Shown here in pieces: positions 19,903 to 28,521 of a stretch of 64,000 nucleotides of DNA. Under the pieces are notes generated by a model. It made no database searches. It was given only the letters and a program-made list of their open reading frames with translations, and was not told the DNA's origin. The stretch is from Promicromonospora iranensis (GTDB lineage: Bacteria; Actinomycetota; Actinomycetes; Actinomycetales; Cellulomonadaceae): positions 372,001 to 436,000 of the forward strand of contig NZ_JAJQMN010000001.1 of NCBI RefSeq assembly GCF_028994775.1, in the 5' to 3' direction. Positions within the stretch are counted from its first letter, which is position 1, and each line of letters begins with the position of its first letter. The translations under genes and the position numbers were made by a program.

Positions 19903-22053
19903 TCAGGCCCGCGAACGCGCCAGCAACCACACGAAGTAGGGTGCCCCGAGCAGTGCGACCGCCAGCCCGGCCGGGAGCTGGGCCGGTGCGATGACCGTCC
20001 GGCCCAGGGTGTCCGCCAGGCCGAGCAGCACGGCACCGAGCAGCATCGCCACCGGCAGCACCCGCGCGTGCCGGCCGCCGACCAGAGCACGCGCCGCGTG
20101 CGGGGCGACCAGACCCACGAACCCCACGACGCCGACGGCCGTCACGCTCGTCGCTGCCAGCACTGCTGCCACCGCGAGCACGAGCAGCCTGCTCCGCTCC
20201 AGCCGGACGCCCACCAGGCGCGGCGTGTCGTCGTCGAGCGCGAGCAGGTCCAGCTCACGTCGGACCACCACGGCGAGGGGAATCGCGAGCGCCAGCACGA
20301 TCACGACGGGCAGGACCTGGGAGAAGTCGCGCCCGTACGTGGTGCCCGACAGCCACGTGTAGATGCGCGGCGTGTTCCACGGGTCGGAGATCAGCAGCAG
20401 GAACGTGGTCAGCGCGGTGGTCAGGTATCCCAGGCCGATGCCGATGAGCACGAGCCGGTCGGCGTGGAGGCCGCCCCGCCAGGCAAGCAGGTAGACGAGC
20501 CCGAAGGCGACCAGTCCGCCGATGACGGCGGCCACGAGCATGGCGCCGGTGCTCGCCGCGACCCCGTTGCCCCAGGCGGTGCCCGCCACGGCGGTCACCA
20601 CGATGACGGCGCCCAGGCCCGCGCCCCCGGTGATCCCGAGGATGCCGGGCTCGGCCAGCGGGTTGCGGGCCGTCGCCTGCACCATCGTCCCGGCGAGGGC
20701 GAGTGCCGCCCCGGCGACGTTCGCGGCCAGCACGCGGGGGGCGCGCTCGTCGAGCGCGAACCGGACCACAGCGGGGCCCTGGTCCTGCAGCCACAGCGCG
20801 ATGTCCCCGGTGCGGAGCCAGGTGGACCCGGCGAGCAGGCCGAGCAGCGCGACGCCGATCGTGAGGGTGACGCAGATGCTCAGCACGACGGCGAACCGGC
20901 GGGCGCTGCGGGGCCCGGCCGTGGCGGCCGGCGGGGTCCGGGACGGCCCGGCGTCGCGCAGGCGTCGCGCGAGCAGCACCATGATGAGGGCGCCGGCGAG
21001 CGTGGTCGCGACGCCGGTGGGTACGGCGAGCGCGGCCTCGGCGCCCATCAGGGCGCGCACGACGGCGTCGGCCAGCACGACCACGAAGGAGCCGAGCAGG
21101 CCCGCGGCCGGCAGCAATATCACGTGCCGGTGCAGCGCGGGGACCACCCGGGCGAGCAGTCTCGCGACGACGGGCGCGGCGAGGCCGACGAAGCCGATCG
21201 GTCCCGCGAGGGTCACGGCCGTGGCCGTCAGCAGCACGGCGAGAAGCACGCCGACGGCGCGGGTCGAGCGCACGGGGACGCCCAGCGCGCCTGCCGTGTC
21301 GTCGCCGAGGCCGAGCACGTCGAGGCGCCGGGAGAGCACCAGGCCGGCCGCGGTGGCGAGGAGGACGACGGGCAGCGCGCGCCAGAACGCCGTCAGGTTG
21401 AGCTGGCTCAGGGAGCCGCTGCCCCACGCGAACAGCCCGGTGGTCTCGGCCTCGAACAGGATGAGCAACGCGGACGCCGCGGCCTGCAGCGCCAGTGCGA
21501 CGGCGGACCCGGCGAGCACCAGGCGCGTGGTGGACGACCCGCCACCGCCGGCCAGCCCGAGCACGAGCCCGGCGGCGGCGATGCCGCCGGCGAAGGCCAC
21601 AGCGCCCGAGGCCCACAGCGGCACGGTCAGCCCGAAGGCGGCCACGAAGACGACCGCGAGGTGGGAGCCGGCGGTCACCGCCAGCGTGTCCGGCGAGGCC
21701 AGCGCGTTGCGGGCGATCGACTGGAACAGCGCGCCGGCCACGCCGAGGGCGAACCCGACCGCTACACCCGCCGCGAGGCGCGGCAGGCGGGAGCCGACGA
21801 GGATGTCGCGGACCGCCGCGGCGTCCTCAGCGCTCTGCCCGCTCACCTGCCCGCTCACCTGCCCGCCGGCCAGGCGCAGCAGGTCGCCCATGCCGACGCC
21901 GGACGTGCCCTGCGTCAGGTGCCAGGCACCGACGACGAGCACGGCCAGCGCGAGCACCACGAGGGCGGCGGCGCCCGACGCCCAGGCGGCGGGACGCGAC
22001 GCCGGCGCCTGCGGTGCGGTGTCCGTCGTGGACGACGACTGGATGACCGTCAT
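19903..22053 (-). CDS. iron-siderophore ABC transporter permease, fused two-domain FecCD type
   Basis: A 716-residue protein of two FecCD permease halves in one chain, as in FhuB. Each half carries the family motif: RLPRLAAGVAVGFALGVAGALFQSIARNALASPDTLAVTAG and RAPRVLAANVAGAALALAGTMVQATARNPLAEPGILGITGGAG. About 18-20 membrane segments are expected. It imports ferric siderophore with the ATPase and binding lipoprotein encoded upstream in the same operon. The ATG at 22053 starts 4 bp after the binding protein's stop. A repeat GQVSGQVSGQ sits in the first periplasmic loop. Confidence 0.88.
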   Translation of the reverse strand: MTVIQSSSTTDTAPQAPASRPAAWASGAAALVVLALAVLVVGAWHLTQGTSGVGMGDLLRLAGGQVSGQVSGQSAEDAAAVRDILVGSRLPRLAAGVAVGFALGVAGALFQSIARNALASPDTLAVTAGSHLAVVFVAAFGLTVPLWASGAVAFAGGIAAAGLVLGLAGGGGSSTTRLVLAGSAVALALQAAASALLILFEAETTGLFAWGSGSLSQLNLTAFWRALPVVLLATAAGLVLSRRLDVLGLGDDTAGALGVPVRSTRAVGVLLAVLLTATAVTLAGPIGFVGLAAPVVARLLARVVPALHRHVILLPAAGLLGSFVVVLADAVVRALMGAEAALAVPTGVATTLAGALIMVLLARRLRDAGPSRTPPAATAGPRSARRFAVVLSICVTLTIGVALLGLLAGSTWLRTGDIALWLQDQGPAVVRFALDERAPRVLAANVAGAALALAGTMVQATARNPLAEPGILGITGGAGLGAVIVVTAVAGTAWGNGVAASTGAMLVAAVIGGLVAFGLVYLLAWRGGLHADRLVLIGIGLGYLTTALTTFLLLISDPWNTPRIYTWLSGTTYGRDFSQVLPVVIVLALAIPLAVVVRRELDLLALDDDTPRLVGVRLERSRLLVLAVAAVLAATSVTAVGVVGFVGLVAPHAARALVGGRHARVLPVAMLLGAVLLGLADTLGRTVIAPAQLPAGLAVALLGAPYFVWLLARSRA

Positions 22054-22057
22054 CGCG

Positions 22058-23083
22058 TCACTTCGTGAAGACGTCGACGTAGGCGTCGACGACCTGGAGC
22101 GCGGACCGCGGGCCACCGAACGTCCAGATGCGCTCCGGGAACGCGTGCGACCGGTCCTCGGTGACGGCGGGCAGGTTGGCCCAGACGTCGTTCTTCTCGA
22201 GCTCGGTGGTCCAGTCGCCGTCGGGGTCCGGGGTGCCGGTGTACAGGAGGGTCGCGTCGCCGGCCGCCGTCATGCCCTCGATGTCGGACTGGCCCAGTCC
22301 GTAGGCCGGGTCCACCTCGCCGGTCCAGGCGTTGGTCAGGCCGATCTCCTCGCCCAGCTCGCCGATCAGGGAGCCCTGGCCGAAGGGACGCAGGGTGACG
22401 TTGCCGCCGTCGATCCAGCCGTCGAAGTACACGAAGTCGGTGTGCTCGGGTGCGGCCTCGCTGATCGCCGCCTCGGCGTCGGCCAGGTGCTGCTCGAACT
22501 CCTCGGTGACGGTCGCCGCGCGCTCGGTGCGGCCGGTGGCCTGCGCGATCAGGTCGAACGTGGTGAACATGTTCTTGATCGGGTCCGCCGCGTCGGCGCC
22601 CTTGGTGGCCAGCACCGGCACGTCGTAGGCCTCGAGCTGGGCGATGATCTCGTCGTCGGGCGTGTAGGCCTCGATGACGACGAGGTCCGGCTCGGTGGCG
22701 TACAGGGCGTCGAGGTTGGGCTCCCCCCGCGTGCCGACGTCGGTCACGCCGTCCGGCAGCTCCTCGGCGCTGTCCCAGGTGCTGTAGCCCTCGACGTCGG
22801 CGACGGCCACCGGGTTCACGCACAGGGTGAGCAGGTCCTCGGTCTGCTGCCACTCGAGCACCGCCACGCGCTCGGCGGGCTCGTCGAGCTCGACGGTGCG
22901 GCCGAACGAGTCGGTCACCGAGACCGGCCCGGTCTCGGTGGTGACGTCGGCGCAGTCGCCCGAGGCGGCTTCCGCCGGGGCCGACGACGCGGCAGCTCCG
23001 GGGTCTGTGGTGCCGCAGGCCGCCAGGGTCAGCGGGAGGATCAGTGCGGCGCCCACCAGGGACGCGGTTGTGCGCAGGGACAT
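22058..23083 (-). CDS. iron-siderophore ABC transporter substrate-binding lipoprotein
   Basis: A 341-residue protein. Signal peptide with lipobox LTLAAC (cleavage before the Cys near residue 23), then a class III periplasmic-binding fold: PVSVTDSFGRTVELDEPAERVAVLEWQQTEDLLTL, VGTRGEPNLDALYATEPDLVVIEAY, and a terminal PERIWTFGGPRSALQVVDAYVDV. It captures ferric siderophore at the outer face of the membrane and hands it to the fused permease. The start at 23083 follows AAGGAG. A 145-bp gap to the ATPase gene holds a GCGGT repeat, so an extra promoter is possible. Confidence 0.87.
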   Translation of the reverse strand: MSLRTTASLVGAALILPLTLAACGTTDPGAAASSAPAEAASGDCADVTTETGPVSVTDSFGRTVELDEPAERVAVLEWQQTEDLLTLCVNPVAVADVEGYSTWDSAEELPDGVTDVGTRGEPNLDALYATEPDLVVIEAYTPDDEIIAQLEAYDVPVLATKGADAADPIKNMFTTFDLIAQATGRTERAATVTEEFEQHLADAEAAISEAAPEHTDFVYFDGWIDGGNVTLRPFGQGSLIGELGEEIGLTNAWTGEVDPAYGLGQSDIEGMTAAGDATLLYTGTPDPDGDWTTELEKNDVWANLPAVTEDRSHAFPERIWTFGGPRSALQVVDAYVDVFTK

Positions 23084-23170
23084 GAGTCTCCTTGAGTTTC
23101 GTGACACGTCGAGTTTCGGCGAGTGCGGTGACACGTCGTGTCGTGGTTCTGCCGGGTACGTCTGGAAGGT

Positions 23171-23200
23171 GCGGTGCGGTGCGGTGCGGTGCGATGCGGC
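23171..23200. repeat. GCGGT pentamer tandem repeat
   Basis: Four perfect and two imperfect GCGGT units in the gap between the ATPase and binding-protein genes of the iron transport operon. Confidence 0.8.
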
Positions 23201-23228
23201 GCCGACGGCGTCGGGCGGGCTCTGGGGG

Positions 23229-24047
23229 TCAGCGCGTCCGGCCGTGGTGGCGGCCGCGCGGGTGCACGCGCACCCGCCCGGTGCCCGGGTCCGTGCTGAC
23301 GTCGATCGGCAGGCCGTAGGCGAGCGACAGGTGCTCTGCCGTGAGCACCTCGGCAGGCGGTCCGGAGGCCAGCACGCGGCCCCGGTGCAGCAGGACGACG
23401 GAGTCCGCGACGGACGCCGCGTGGTCCAGGTCGTGCAGCACGATGCCGACGGCGGTGCCGTGGTCCTCGGCCAGGTCGCGCACGAGGTCGAGGGTCTCGA
23501 CCTGGTAGCGCAGGTCGAGGTGGTTGGTGGGCTCGTCCAGCAGCACGACGCCGGTCTCCTGGGCCAGGCAGGTGGCCAGCCAGACGCGCTGGACCTCGCC
23601 GCCGGAGAGCTGGTCGACCCCTCTGCGGGCCATGGCGGTCACGCCGGTGATGTCCATCGCGCGGTCGATCGCGGTGTGGTCGGCGTCTGTGAGCGGGGCG
23701 AAGCGACGGCGGTGCGGGTGCCTGCCGAACGCCACGACGTCGCGCACCTCGAGCCCTGCCGGGTGCGGGCGGGACTGGGCCAGCAGCGTGACCCGGCGTG
23801 CGAACTCGCGCGCGGACAGCGGTGCGGCGTCGACGGCGTCGTCGGGCGTGGGGCCCAGGTTGACGGTCCCCTGCTGCACCGGGTGCAGGCGGGCGAGCGA
23901 GCGGAGCACCGTGGACTTGCCGGACCCGTTCGGGCCGACGAGCGCCGTCACGATGCCGGGCGTCAGGTGCACGGCGACACCGTGCACGACGGTGGTGCGC
24001 TGGTAGCCCAGGACGAGATCGTCACCACGGAGGGCAGTTGGAGTCAC
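23229..24047 (-). CDS. iron-siderophore ABC transporter ATP-binding protein
   Basis: A 272-residue ATPase. Walker A GPNGSGKS, Q-loop region RRVTLLAQSRPHP, ABC signature QLSGGEVQRVWLA, Walker B VVLLDEPTNHLD and the H-loop VLHDLDHA are all present and in normal order. The FecE/FhuC-type pairing is shown by the downstream binding protein and FecCD permease. The start is a GTG at 24047 whose first base touches a DtxR-type iron box; no ribosome site can fit, so the transcript is probably leaderless. Confidence 0.88.
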   Translation of the reverse strand: MTPTALRGDDLVLGYQRTTVVHGVAVHLTPGIVTALVGPNGSGKSTVLRSLARLHPVQQGTVNLGPTPDDAVDAAPLSAREFARRVTLLAQSRPHPAGLEVRDVVAFGRHPHRRRFAPLTDADHTAIDRAMDITGVTAMARRGVDQLSGGEVQRVWLATCLAQETGVVLLDEPTNHLDLRYQVETLDLVRDLAEDHGTAVGIVLHDLDHAASVADSVVLLHRGRVLASGPPAEVLTAEHLSLAYGLPIDVSTDPGTGRVRVHPRGRHHGRTR

Positions 24048-24066
24048 GCAGGTAAGCCTAACCTTA
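24048..24066 (-). promoter_or_regulatory. DtxR/IdeR-type iron box
   Basis: On the minus strand the 19-mer TAAGGTTAGGCTTACCTGC agrees with the consensus TTAGGTTAGGCTAACCTAA at 15 of 19 positions. It abuts the GTG start of the siderophore-ABC ATPase, so bound repressor would cover the start point of transcription. Iron-dependent repression of the whole importer operon is expected. Confidence 0.85.
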
Positions 24067-24169
24067 CGTTCGCGCAACTCAGACACCCTCTCACCACGCG
24101 AGAAAGCGTGGGTGAAAAGGCGTGGGGCAAAGGCGGGGCTGAAAGACACAGTGAACAGGCGCCCCGGAG

Positions 24170-24218
24170 TTCTGTCTGCCCGCCCGGCGAACCGGGCGAA
24201 CCGGGCGGGCAGACAGAA
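24170..24218 (-). terminator. long hairpin terminator downstream of Gfo/Idh gene
   Basis: A perfect 18-bp stem (24170-24187 with 24201-24218) and a 13-nt loop, 3 bp after the stop codon of the Gfo/Idh/MocA gene. There is no T tract, as is common in high-GC actinomycetes. It separates the sugar oxidoreductase operon from the iron operon. Confidence 0.8.
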
Positions 24219-24220
24219 GG

Positions 24221-25294
24221 TCACGCGCTGAGGACCCGCGCCCCTTGCTGGGCCAGCACGCTGAGCTCCGCAGCCTTGAACGCGTGCTCCTGCGTCATCG
24301 CCGTCTCCGTGCGCTCGAGGCAGTCGAGGATGAGCTGGCCGAAGTAGGGGAAGCCCACGTTCCCGTCCGCGACGAGGTGGTGCTCGCCCTTGCCGTCGAC
24401 GAGGAACACGTGGCCGGGGCCCTCGTCGGTGCCGACGTTGGCGTACTTGCGCAGCTCGATGTAGCCGTCGGTGCCGAGCACGAACGTACGCCCGTCGCCC
24501 CACGTGCTCAGGCCGTCCGGGGTGAACCAGTCGACCCGGCAGTAGCCGCTGGCACCGTTGTCCATGACGATCGTCGCCTCGCCGAAGTCATCGAGCTCCG
24601 GGTGCTCGGGGTGGTGGTAGTTCGCGATCGCCGAGTAGCCGACCTCGGCGTCCTTGGCCCCGGCGAAGTACAGCATCTGCTCGAAGTTGTGGCTGCCGAT
24701 GTCGCAGAGGATCCCGCCGTACTTCTCCTTCTCGAAGAACCAGTCCGGACGCCCGGTGCCCAGGCGGTGCGGACCGAGGCCCATCACCTGCAGGACCCGG
24801 CCGATCGCGCCCTGGTCGATGAGCTGGCCGGCCAGGACCGCCGCCTCGACGTGGATCCGCTCGGAGTAGTAGACGGCGTACTTGCGCCCGGTCCGGGCGG
24901 TGGCCTCCCGCGCGGCCGCGAGCTGGTCGAGGGTGGTCAGCGGCGCCTTGTCCGTGAAGTAGTCCTTGCCGGCCTCGATGGCCCGCAGGCCGAGCGCGCA
25001 ACGCTCCGAGGTGACGGCCGCTCCGGCGACGAGGCGGACCTCGTCGTCGTCCAGGACCTCGTCCTCGCTCCGCGCGACCCGCACGTCCGGAAACTTGGCG
25101 CGGAACGCCGCCACCTTCGCCGGGTCCGGGTCGTACACCCACTTGAGCGTCGCTCCGGCGCTGATCAGCCCCTCGCACATGCCGTAGATGTGCCCGTGGT
25201 CGAGGCGCACCGCGGCGATGGGGAAGTCGCCGGCGTTCACCACGGGATCGGGGATCGGTTCAGGCGCGTAGGCGGCGCCGCTGGTCGTCGTCAT
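24221..25294 (-). CDS. Gfo/Idh/MocA family oxidoreductase
   Basis: A 357-residue protein. An N-terminal Rossmann domain (FPIAAVRLDHGHIYGMCEGLISAGATLKWVYDPDPAKVAAF) is missing the usual GxGxxG, replaced by the LDHGH.YGM variant of one subgroup. The catalytic-lysine region EAGKDYFTDKAPLTT stands where EKP is usual. A C-terminal substrate domain contains GGILCDIGSHNFEQMLYFAG. It is likely an NAD-dependent dehydrogenase of a sugar or inositol derivative. It shares an operon with a second, more typical family member and is probably controlled by the divergent LacI protein. The ATG at 25294 follows the 12-bp repeat array. Confidence 0.82.
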   Translation of the reverse strand: MTTTSGAAYAPEPIPDPVVNAGDFPIAAVRLDHGHIYGMCEGLISAGATLKWVYDPDPAKVAAFRAKFPDVRVARSEDEVLDDDEVRLVAGAAVTSERCALGLRAIEAGKDYFTDKAPLTTLDQLAAAREATARTGRKYAVYYSERIHVEAAVLAGQLIDQGAIGRVLQVMGLGPHRLGTGRPDWFFEKEKYGGILCDIGSHNFEQMLYFAGAKDAEVGYSAIANYHHPEHPELDDFGEATIVMDNGASGYCRVDWFTPDGLSTWGDGRTFVLGTDGYIELRKYANVGTDEGPGHVFLVDGKGEHHLVADGNVGFPYFGQLILDCLERTETAMTQEHAFKAAELSVLAQQGARVLSA

Positions 25295-25344
25295 GACGTC
25301 TCTCGTCCTGTTCGGTCGGGGCTTCGAGGTTCGGGGCGGGCAGA

Positions 25345-25404
25345 GCTTCGGGTAGGGCTTCGGGTAGGGCTTCGGGTAGGGCTTCGGGTAGGGCTTCGGG
25401 CAGG
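25345..25404. repeat. 12-bp tandem repeat, five units
   Basis: Five contiguous units of GCTTCGGGTAGG (last one GCTTCGGGCAGG), between two Gfo/Idh genes and ending 9 bp before the stop of the upstream one. It is untranslated if the downstream ATG at 25294 is used. Confidence 0.92.
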
Positions 25405-25412
25405 GCCGGCGC

Positions 25413-26579
25413 TCAGCTGTCGCCGGCCGCGCTGCTCCCGACGATGATGTCACCGGGCAGGTCGGCCACCGTCGTCGTCTTCTCGAAGAAGTGCGGGGCG
25501 CGCTCGACGAGTGTGCCCGCGCGGTAGTACGGGTCGTCCGGCGACAGCGGCAGGTCGACCGTGCGTCGCTCGATACCCGCCTCGTAGATCGCCGTCACGA
25601 GCTCGATGGCGCGGCGGCCGTCGGCGCCGTCCACGGCAGGACGACGGCGTTCGCGCACCGCCTCCAGCGTGTCGCCGATCTGCCCGGCGTGGCCCACGTG
25701 CGGCAGCGGGCGGTGTGCCGCGGCGAGCGCCTCGATCTTCGCGACCCGGCAGGGGTCGCCACCAGGGGCGGGGAAGCCGTTGGGCTCGGCGACGTCGGCG
25801 ACGACCTTCCACGGCTGGGACACCCGCGCATACCGCCCGTGGACGACGATCGCCTGCTCCTCGCCGTGGTGCACCACCGAGCTGGTCACCTCGGCCAGGG
25901 CCCGGTCGTACTGCAGGACGGCCACGGAGAGGTCCTCGACCTCCGAGTTCTCGTGCTGCGCGTTGGTCAGCACCGCGGTGACGGCACTGGGCGCGCCGAG
26001 CATCCAGGACGTGAGGTCCAGGTGGTGGATCGCGTGGTTGAGCGTGCATCCGCCGCCCTCACGCTCCCACGTACCGCGCCACCACAGGTCGTAGTAGGCG
26101 GTGCCGCGCCACCAGGACGAGGAGACCTGCGCGTGCGAGACGGGGCCGATCAGGCCCGAGTCCAGCACCTCCTTGAGGGTGGCCATGTCGTCGCGGAAGC
26201 GGTTCTGCGCCACGACGGACAGGATCCGGTCGTTCTCGGTGGCGGCCGCGATCATCGCGTCGCATTCCTCGAGCGAGGGAGCCATCGGCTTCTCGACGAG
26301 CACGTCGACGCCGGCGCGCAGCGCGGCGATCGTCAGCTCGGCGTGGGTGGACGGCGGCGTCGCGATGCTGACGAGGTCCAGCTCCTCTGCCGCGAGCAGG
26401 TCCTCGACCTGCTCGTACGCCCGGGCGGAGGTGAGGCCGAGCTCCGCGCCCAGCGCGGCGGCCTTGCCGGGAGCGATGTCGCACAGGGCGACGATCTCGC
26501 ACTCTCTCCCGAACCGGCGGTAGCCGTCGATGTGGGTGCGGGAGATCCCGCCGGTCCCGATGATGCCGATCCTGAGCAC
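25413..26579 (-). CDS. Gfo/Idh/MocA family oxidoreductase
   Basis: A 388-residue enzyme. It has the NAD site LRIGIIGTGGISRTHIDGYRRF, the catalytic-lysine motif VDVLVEKPMAPSLEECDAMI, and GGGCTLNHAIHHLDLTSWMLG, whose HAIHHLD histidines form the family's substrate-binding motif. Predicted to oxidise or epimerise a sugar (inositol, glucoside or similar). The GTG at 26579 follows GGAGGAACA. First gene of a two-gene operon facing a LacI regulator. Confidence 0.87.
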   Translation of the reverse strand: MLRIGIIGTGGISRTHIDGYRRFGRECEIVALCDIAPGKAAALGAELGLTSARAYEQVEDLLAAEELDLVSIATPPSTHAELTIAALRAGVDVLVEKPMAPSLEECDAMIAAATENDRILSVVAQNRFRDDMATLKEVLDSGLIGPVSHAQVSSSWWRGTAYYDLWWRGTWEREGGGCTLNHAIHHLDLTSWMLGAPSAVTAVLTNAQHENSEVEDLSVAVLQYDRALAEVTSSVVHHGEEQAIVVHGRYARVSQPWKVVADVAEPNGFPAPGGDPCRVAKIEALAAAHRPLPHVGHAGQIGDTLEAVRERRRPAVDGADGRRAIELVTAIYEAGIERRTVDLPLSPDDPYYRAGTLVERAPHFFEKTTTVADLPGDIIVGSSAAGDS

Positions 26580-26613
26580 TGTTCCTCCGCGACGCACTGG
26601 TCGTCCTCGACTT

Positions 26614-26641
26614 ATACGTGTCACTGGTGATACGTGTCACT
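26614..26641. promoter_or_regulatory. LacI-type operator region with 12-bp direct repeat
   Basis: ATACGTGTCACT occurs twice (26614-26625, 26630-26641). Between the copies, CGTGTCACTGGTGATACG (26617-26634) forms an 18-bp palindrome with 7 of 8 pairs matched. It lies between the divergent Gfo/Idh operon and the LacI gene and is the best candidate for its binding site. Confidence 0.6.
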
Positions 26642-26699
26642 ATGGTTGTGCTCGGGTCGGCCACTGTCAAGGGAGGCCGCCGTCAAGGAGTGGAGAGTC

Positions 26700-27725
26700 G
26701 TGAGCGCTGCAGTTCCCCCGACGAGTCGCGACGTCGCGCGCCTCGCGGGCGTGTCCCAGGCCACGGTGTCGTACGTGCTCACCGGGAAGGGGGCGATCTC
26801 TCCCGCCACCCGCGAGCGTGTCCTGAAGGTCGCCGAGTCGATCGGCTACCGTCCGAACCTCGCCGCGCGGTCGATGCGGACGCGGCGATCCGGGCGGCTC
26901 GCCGTGATCACCGGCGTCGTCGCCGTCGGCAACCAGATGCGGATGCTCACCGGTGCGAGCCGGGCGGCCGACGAGGCCGGGTACGCCATGGAGACCAGCA
27001 GCGTCGACGGCACGGTCGAGGACCGGACCGAACGGGTGCTCGAGCTGGCGGCCGGCGGGCAGTACGAGGGCATCCTGACGTTCGTCCCGGTGCTTCCCGA
27101 GGCGTTGTCGGACGGCGGGGACACCCCTCCGGTCCTGGCCGCCACGGCGTTCGACGAGCAGATGCACAGTGCGGGCGAGCTGGCCCAGGCCGACCTCATG
27201 GAGGTCTTCGTCCACGCGCTCGTCGCGGCCGGCCACCGCAGGTTCCTGCACGTCGCAGGGTCGCAGGAGTTCGCCTCCGCCCGCGCACGCCGCGACACCT
27301 ACCTCGCCTGCCTGGCGGGGCTGCAGAGCGTGCAGGGCCTCGACGCCGAGTCGCTGGGCGTGGTCGGCGGCGAGTGGTCGGCGGAGTCCGCACGGCAGGC
27401 GGTGCTCGCTCTGCCCGACGACGCGCCGCCCGTCGCCGTGCTCGCGGCCAACGACATGCTGGCGATCGGCGTCCTGCGCGGTGCCGCCGAGCGCGGGTGG
27501 TCGGTACCCGGCGACGTCGTCGTGACCGGGTGGGACAACGCGGCGTTCGGCGCCTACACCATGCCGTCGCTCACGACCGTCGACGTCGACTTCCAGGCGG
27601 CCGGGCGCCACGCCATGCACCTGCTGATCGCGGCGCTCCGGGGCGAGGCGCCACCGGCCCGCGGCCCTGCCCTCCAGCGCATCGTCTGGCGGGAGTCGTC
27701 GGGCGCCGCCCGGCCGCCGCGCTGA
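26700..27725 (+). CDS. LacI family transcriptional regulator
   Basis: A 341-residue protein. The N-terminal helix-turn-helix TSRDVARLAGVSQATVSYVLTGKGAISPATRERVLKVAESIGYRPNLAARSMRT is textbook, including the hinge helix. The effector domain ends PSLTTVDVDFQAAGRHAMHLL. It probably represses the two divergent Gfo/Idh genes until a sugar is present. The GTG at 26700 follows AAGGAG with 8 bp spacing; an upstream in-frame ATG at 26634 overlaps the presumed operator and is rejected. Confidence 0.88.
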   Translation: MSAAVPPTSRDVARLAGVSQATVSYVLTGKGAISPATRERVLKVAESIGYRPNLAARSMRTRRSGRLAVITGVVAVGNQMRMLTGASRAADEAGYAMETSSVDGTVEDRTERVLELAAGGQYEGILTFVPVLPEALSDGGDTPPVLAATAFDEQMHSAGELAQADLMEVFVHALVAAGHRRFLHVAGSQEFASARARRDTYLACLAGLQSVQGLDAESLGVVGGEWSAESARQAVLALPDDAPPVAVLAANDMLAIGVLRGAAERGWSVPGDVVVTGWDNAAFGAYTMPSLTTVDVDFQAAGRHAMHLLIAALRGEAPPARGPALQRIVWRESSGAARPPR

Positions 27726-27829
27726 CGGATCTCCTCCGGCTCCCCCTTGACCAGGGGCGCCGGTCGGCGCAGCGTGAGAGGTGACGGCAGCGCCGTCCGG
27801 ACGCTGCTGACGAGCAGAGGGAGTCCGCC

Positions 27830-28459
27830 ATGTACATCCGCAGTACCGAGATCCAGGGTGAACCCGCCAGTATCGACGCCGGGTTGAGCCTCGTTCGTGA
27901 CGAGATCTTCCCGGCGGTCTCCGCGATGGACGGCTGTGTCGGGATGTCGATGCTGGTCGACCGGCAGAGCGGTCGGTGCATCACCACGACGGCGTGGTCG
28001 TCCGAGGACGCGATGCAGGCGAGCGCCCCCTCCGTGCGCCCCCTGCGCGACCGTGCCGAGCGGGCGCTGGGCAGCACCTCCGGCAGATACGTCCACGAGT
28101 GGGAGGTCGCCGTCGTCCACCGCGACCACGCCACGCCCGACGGCGCCTGCGCCCGGCTCACCTGGCTGAGCGGCGGCGATCTGCACATGGTCGACAACGC
28201 CATCGACATGTACCGGATGGTCGTCGTCCCGCAGATCCAGGACCTGAGCGGGTTCTGCAGCGCCAGCCTGATGATCGACCGGGAGACCGGCCGGGTGGTC
28301 AGCACCGCCGCATTCGACAGCCGTGAGGCGCTCGAGGCCAGCCGTGAGACCAGCGCCGGTATCCGCGAACGAGTCGTCGCGGAGCTGGGCGCCGTCGTCG
28401 ACAGCGTCGAGGAGATGGAGATCGCGTTCGCTCACCTCCACGTACCCGAGATGGCCTGA
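27830..28459 (+). CDS. protein of two fused ABM-like (dimeric alpha/beta barrel) domains
   Basis: A 209-residue protein. The two halves align: DEIFPAVSAMDGCVGMSMLVDRQSGRCITTTAWSSEDAMQAS and VVVPQIQDLSGFCSASLMIDRETGRVVSTAAFDSREALEAS. Each half looks like an antibiotic-biosynthesis-monooxygenase ferredoxin-like fold, so one chain would build the usual dimer. Catalytic or haem residues are not identifiable. The ATG follows GAGGGAG at good spacing. No operon partner. Confidence 0.7.
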   Translation: MYIRSTEIQGEPASIDAGLSLVRDEIFPAVSAMDGCVGMSMLVDRQSGRCITTTAWSSEDAMQASAPSVRPLRDRAERALGSTSGRYVHEWEVAVVHRDHATPDGACARLTWLSGGDLHMVDNAIDMYRMVVVPQIQDLSGFCSASLMIDRETGRVVSTAAFDSREALEASRETSAGIRERVVAELGAVVDSVEEMEIAFAHLHVPEMA

Positions 28460-28491
28460 CGGCGGCGGCCGGGCAGGTCGGGGCAGGGCCG

Positions 28492-28521
28492 GGTCAGGTC
28501 AGGTCAGGTCAGGTCAGGTCC
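28492..28521. repeat. GGTCA pentamer repeat spanning the GH43 stop codon
   Basis: Five GGTCA units plus one GGTCC. The minus-strand stop codon (28509-28511) of the GH43 gene falls inside; slippage would change the C-terminal residues. Confidence 0.88.

Noticed and set aside
18723-20090. extension of the DHFR-like frame to a 648-codon protein
   Set aside because: The extension is antisense to a membrane protein gene; the ATG at 18722 with AGGAG starts exactly at the family N-terminus.
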